Of a stretch of DNA of 8,894 bases, positions 6,835 to 8,894 are shown in pieces. The DNA is from CAYMAX01 sp964388595 (GTDB lineage Bacteria; Bacteroidota; Bacteroidia; Bacteroidales; UBA932): contig CAYMAX010000054.1 in the NCBI GenBank assembly GCA_964388595.1, forward strand, positions 1 to 8,894, written 5' to 3'. The notes beneath the pieces were generated by a model, which worked only from the letters and a program-made list of their open reading frames with translations, did no database searches and had not been told where the DNA came from. The position numbers and the translations under genes were made by a program. Each line of letters begins with the position of its first letter. Positions within the stretch are counted from its first letter, which is position 1.

Positions 6835-8085
6835 ATGGAAGATTTATCAAGAAGGAAAATACTATTTCCAAACGTTACCGATGAACAATGGAATGATTGG
6901 AAATGGCAGGTCAAAAACAGAATCGAGACGTTAGATGAACTTAAAAAGTACATCAAGCTTACTCGTGACGAAGAGGAGGGGATTAAAAAGACCCTTTCCA
7001 CATTGAGGATGGCCATAACTCCCTATTATCTCTCTCTCATAGACCCCGACGACCCCAATTGTCCTATCCGTAAACAGGCCATCCCGACTGCTGCTGAGAC
7101 TCATCGTTCACCCGAAGATCTTCTCGATCCTCTTCATGAAGATGAAGATTCTCCCACTCCGGGATTGACTCACAGATATCCCGACAGAGTACTGATGCTC
7201 ATCACTGACCAATGTTCAATGTATTGTCGCCACTGCACCCGCAGACGTTTTGCAGGTCAGAAAGACTGTGAATCACCTTCAGAAAAGATAGAAAAGTGTA
7301 TTGACTATGTTGCCAGAACTCCTCAGGTCAGAGATGTCCTCCTTTCGGGCGGAGATGCCCTGATGGTCAGCGACAAAAAATTGGAATACATCATTTCGAA
7401 ACTGCGTGCCATTCCTCACGTAGAAATTATCAGAATAGGCACCAGAACTCCTGTGGTTTGTCCTCAAAGGATTACAGATGATTTGGTGAATATGTTGAAG
7501 AAATATCATCCAATCTGGCTTAATACCCATTTCAATCATCCCAAAGAGGTCACACCTGAAGCTGCAGCGGCTTGCGCCAAACTCGCTGATGCAGGGATTC
7601 CTCTTGGCAATCAATCTGTACTTCTTCGCGGTGTGAATGATTGTGTTAACATCATGATGCGCCTTGTTCACGAGCTTGTGAAGATAAGAGTAAGACCATA
7701 CTACATTTATCAATGTGACCTTTCGATGGGTCTTGAACACTTCCGTACCCCTGTTTCCAAAGGGATTGAAATCATCGAAGGCCTCAGAGGTCACACATCG
7801 GGATTTGCTGTACCTACTTTCGTAGTCGATGCTCCCGGTGGAGGTGGCAAGACGCCTGTGATGCCTCAATATATCATTTCTCAATCTCCCAATAAAGTGG
7901 TTCTGAGAAATTTTGAAGGAGTTATCACTACCTACACAGAACCCACAGACTATGTCAATGAATGCCATTGCCCAGACTGTGAGAAGAAAAAGGATGTAGA
8001 AGGAGTCGCTTCACTGTTGAGCGGTCAGAGAATGACTATTGAGCCTACACTGCTCAAAAGAAGAGAAAGGCATCATTCCAAATAA
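6835..8085 (+). CDS. kamA: L-lysine 2,3-aminomutase (radical SAM, PLP)
   Basis: First enzyme of lysine fermentation: interconverts L-lysine and L-beta-lysine with S-adenosylmethionine, a [4Fe-4S] cluster and pyridoxal phosphate. The radical SAM cysteines are C127, C131 and C134 (CSMYCRHC), followed by the SGGDAL SAM-binding motif (171-176). The PLP lysine is K339 in APGGGGKTP. D295 and D332 match the two Asp residues that hold the substrate amino group in the Clostridium subterminale enzyme (offset by two). C270, C377, C379 and C382 match the structural zinc site with its C-terminal CHCPDC motif. The 416-aa length equals my recollection of the clostridial enzyme. These features and the operon argue against the shorter EF-P lysine modifier EpmB, which lacks the C-terminal zinc arm. 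The next gene starts only 2 bp after the stop. Confidence 0.97.
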   Translation: MEDLSRRKILFPNVTDEQWNDWKWQVKNRIETLDELKKYIKLTRDEEEGIKKTLSTLRMAITPYYLSLIDPDDPNCPIRKQAIPTAAETHRSPEDLLDPLHEDEDSPTPGLTHRYPDRVLMLITDQCSMYCRHCTRRRFAGQKDCESPSEKIEKCIDYVARTPQVRDVLLSGGDALMVSDKKLEYIISKLRAIPHVEIIRIGTRTPVVCPQRITDDLVNMLKKYHPIWLNTHFNHPKEVTPEAAAACAKLADAGIPLGNQSVLLRGVNDCVNIMMRLVHELVKIRVRPYYIYQCDLSMGLEHFRTPVSKGIEIIEGLRGHTSGFAVPTFVVDAPGGGGKTPVMPQYIISQSPNKVVLRNFEGVITTYTEPTDYVNECHCPDCEKKKDVEGVASLLSGQRMTIEPTLLKRRERHHSK

Positions 8086-8087
8086 TT

Positions 8088-8894
8088 ATGCCTTTCATAG
8101 ATGAAATATTGAAATATAAGAGTTTGTCCATAGTTGGTCTCGAGAAAAACACCGGCAAGACAGAGTGCTTGAATTATATCCTCAGGCATCTGCCGACCAA
8201 TCAAAAGCAGGTGTGCGTGACCTCTATCGGACTTGATGGCGAAAAGACTGACCAGGTGACTTCCACTTCCAAACCTGAAATCTCTATCCCTGACGGAGTC
8301 TATTTTGCCACCAGTGAGAAGCACTACAGAAGTAGAAGAATGCTCTCCGAAATAGTTGATATTTCATCTGAAAGCACTTCACTTGGCAGGGTGATTACTG
8401 CCAAATCGCTGATAGAGGGAAAAGTGATTCTTTCAGGACCTTCTTCCACTGTTTCTTTGAAAAGATGGATGGATTCAGTATCAGACTTGGGCATGGAACT
8501 GACTGTAATAGATGGAGCACTTTCCAGAATGAGCACAGCCTCTCCGGCAGTGAGCGAATCTATGATTTTGACCACAGGTGCTGCCTGTTCTGCCAATCTT
8601 CCCACTTTGCTGCAGAAAACAGCATTTGCCGTAGAAATGATAGGACTTCCCCTTTTTAACGAGACTGAAGAAGAGATAGAGGAGGTGTCGGCGCTTGCAT
8701 CTTCTGATTTCGTCTTAAAAGAAGGGTGCAAAAATCTGAAGATACAGGGGGCCTTAACAGATGGTTTTTTGGCTCGGTTGACAGGGGAGAAGCGGTGCAA
8801 AGGACTTAATGTGATAGTTCGCGATTTTACTCGGATTTTTGTAAAACCTTTGACATACAGAATGTTCCAAAATGCGGGTGGAAAGTTGAGTGTG
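8088..8894 (+). CDS. kamB: P-loop protein, probable KamB-type lysine 5,6-aminomutase partner (3' truncated by window)
   Basis: An open frame from ATG 8088 runs to the window edge, 269 codons without a stop; it is complete at the 5' end only. A P-loop is present at residues 17-25 (GLEKNTGKT). It has five residues between the first Gly and GKT, as in BioD and CobB/CobQ-type enzymes, not the four of classical Walker A. Further conserved-looking patches are TSIGLDGEKTD (45-55), KVILSGPSS (112-120) and a Walker B-like TVIDGALSR (139-147). No signal peptide or membrane helix is seen. In lysine fermentation operons of Clostridium, Fusobacterium and Porphyromonas, kamA is commonly followed by kamB, then the MutS-like kamC and the aminomutase subunits kamD and kamE. 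KamB and KamC are thought to reactivate the B12-dependent mutase. Assignment rests on position and the P-loop; the molecular activity is inferred. The 2-bp gap after kamA suggests translational coupling. Confidence 0.72.
   Translation, partial: MPFIDEILKYKSLSIVGLEKNTGKTECLNYILRHLPTNQKQVCVTSIGLDGEKTDQVTSTSKPEISIPDGVYFATSEKHYRSRRMLSEIVDISSESTSLGRVITAKSLIEGKVILSGPSSTVSLKRWMDSVSDLGMELTVIDGALSRMSTASPAVSESMILTTGAACSANLPTLLQKTAFAVEMIGLPLFNETEEEIEEVSALASSDFVLKEGCKNLKIQGALTDGFLARLTGEKRCKGLNVIVRDFTRIFVKPLTYRMFQNAGGKLSV

Noticed and set aside
7279..7968. 229-codon open frame on the minus strand
   Set aside because: It is antisense to kamA across the radical SAM barrel and zinc arm, and has no family features.
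6835..8085. KamA as EpmB (EF-P lysine modification) or another radical SAM aminomutase
   Set aside because: Substrate Asp residues (295, 332), the C-terminal zinc cysteines, the 416-aa length and the lysine-pathway neighbours all fit catabolic lysine 2,3-aminomutase.
8324..8800. 158-codon open frame on the minus strand
   Set aside because: It lies wholly antisense to the KamB-like gene, which has a P-loop, fits the operon and starts 2 bp after kamA. The antisense product shows no recognisable motif.

Overview
The window looks like a piece of a Bacteroidota (Bacteroidales-type) genome. Three start-proximal matches to the Bacteroidota -7 box TAnnTTTG, the near absence of Shine-Dalgarno sequences, moderate-to-low GC and the protein families all point that way. 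An asaccharolytic, amino-acid-fermenting relative of Porphyromonas or the Dysgonomonadaceae is the best guess; the species cannot be read from the sequence. A run of ten Ns at 724-733 shows that this is a scaffolded draft assembly.

Layout. Left part (52-2817, + strand): a membrane-anchored M28 zinc aminopeptidase with a multi-helix C-terminal membrane domain, interrupted by the assembly gap. It overlaps by one base (TAATG) a PlsB/PlsC-type glycerolipid acyltransferase. Centre (2798-3745, - strand): a small-conductance MscS-type mechanosensitive channel, whose 3' end overlaps the acyltransferase tail to tail by 20 bp. A 129-bp AT-rich divergent intergenic region (3746-3874) separates the channel from the next operon and holds two back-to-back promoter candidates and a short direct repeat. 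Right part (3875-8894, + strand): a tightly packed six-gene operon, running off the window, for anaerobic lysine fermentation.

The operon reads: acetoacetate:butyrate CoA-transferase subunit A, Kal (3-aminobutyryl-CoA ammonia-lyase), Kce (3-keto-5-aminohexanoate cleavage enzyme), Kdd (3,5-diaminohexanoate dehydrogenase), KamA (lysine 2,3-aminomutase), and the first 269 codons of a P-loop protein that is probably KamB, a partner of the B12-dependent lysine 5,6-aminomutase. Together they convert L-lysine to L-beta-lysine (KamA), then via KamDE (not in the window) to 3,5-diaminohexanoate, to 3-keto-5-aminohexanoate (Kdd), and with acetyl-CoA to 3-aminobutyryl-CoA plus acetoacetate (Kce). Kal then yields crotonyl-CoA, and the CoA-transferase activates acetoacetate at the expense of butyryl-CoA, releasing butyrate. 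The genes lie in almost exactly the reverse of the reaction order. The CoA-transferase B subunit, KamC, KamD and KamE are missing here and are expected downstream.

I do not see a clearly undescribed system. The pathway is known. The least understood element is the KamB-like gene at the right edge, with a BioD/CobQ-style P-loop. The other points worth checking are the orphaned CoA-transferase A subunit, the non-consensus acyltransferase motif, and the overlapping divergent promoters. No tRNA, rRNA, CRISPR, insertion sequence or convincing intrinsic terminator was seen.
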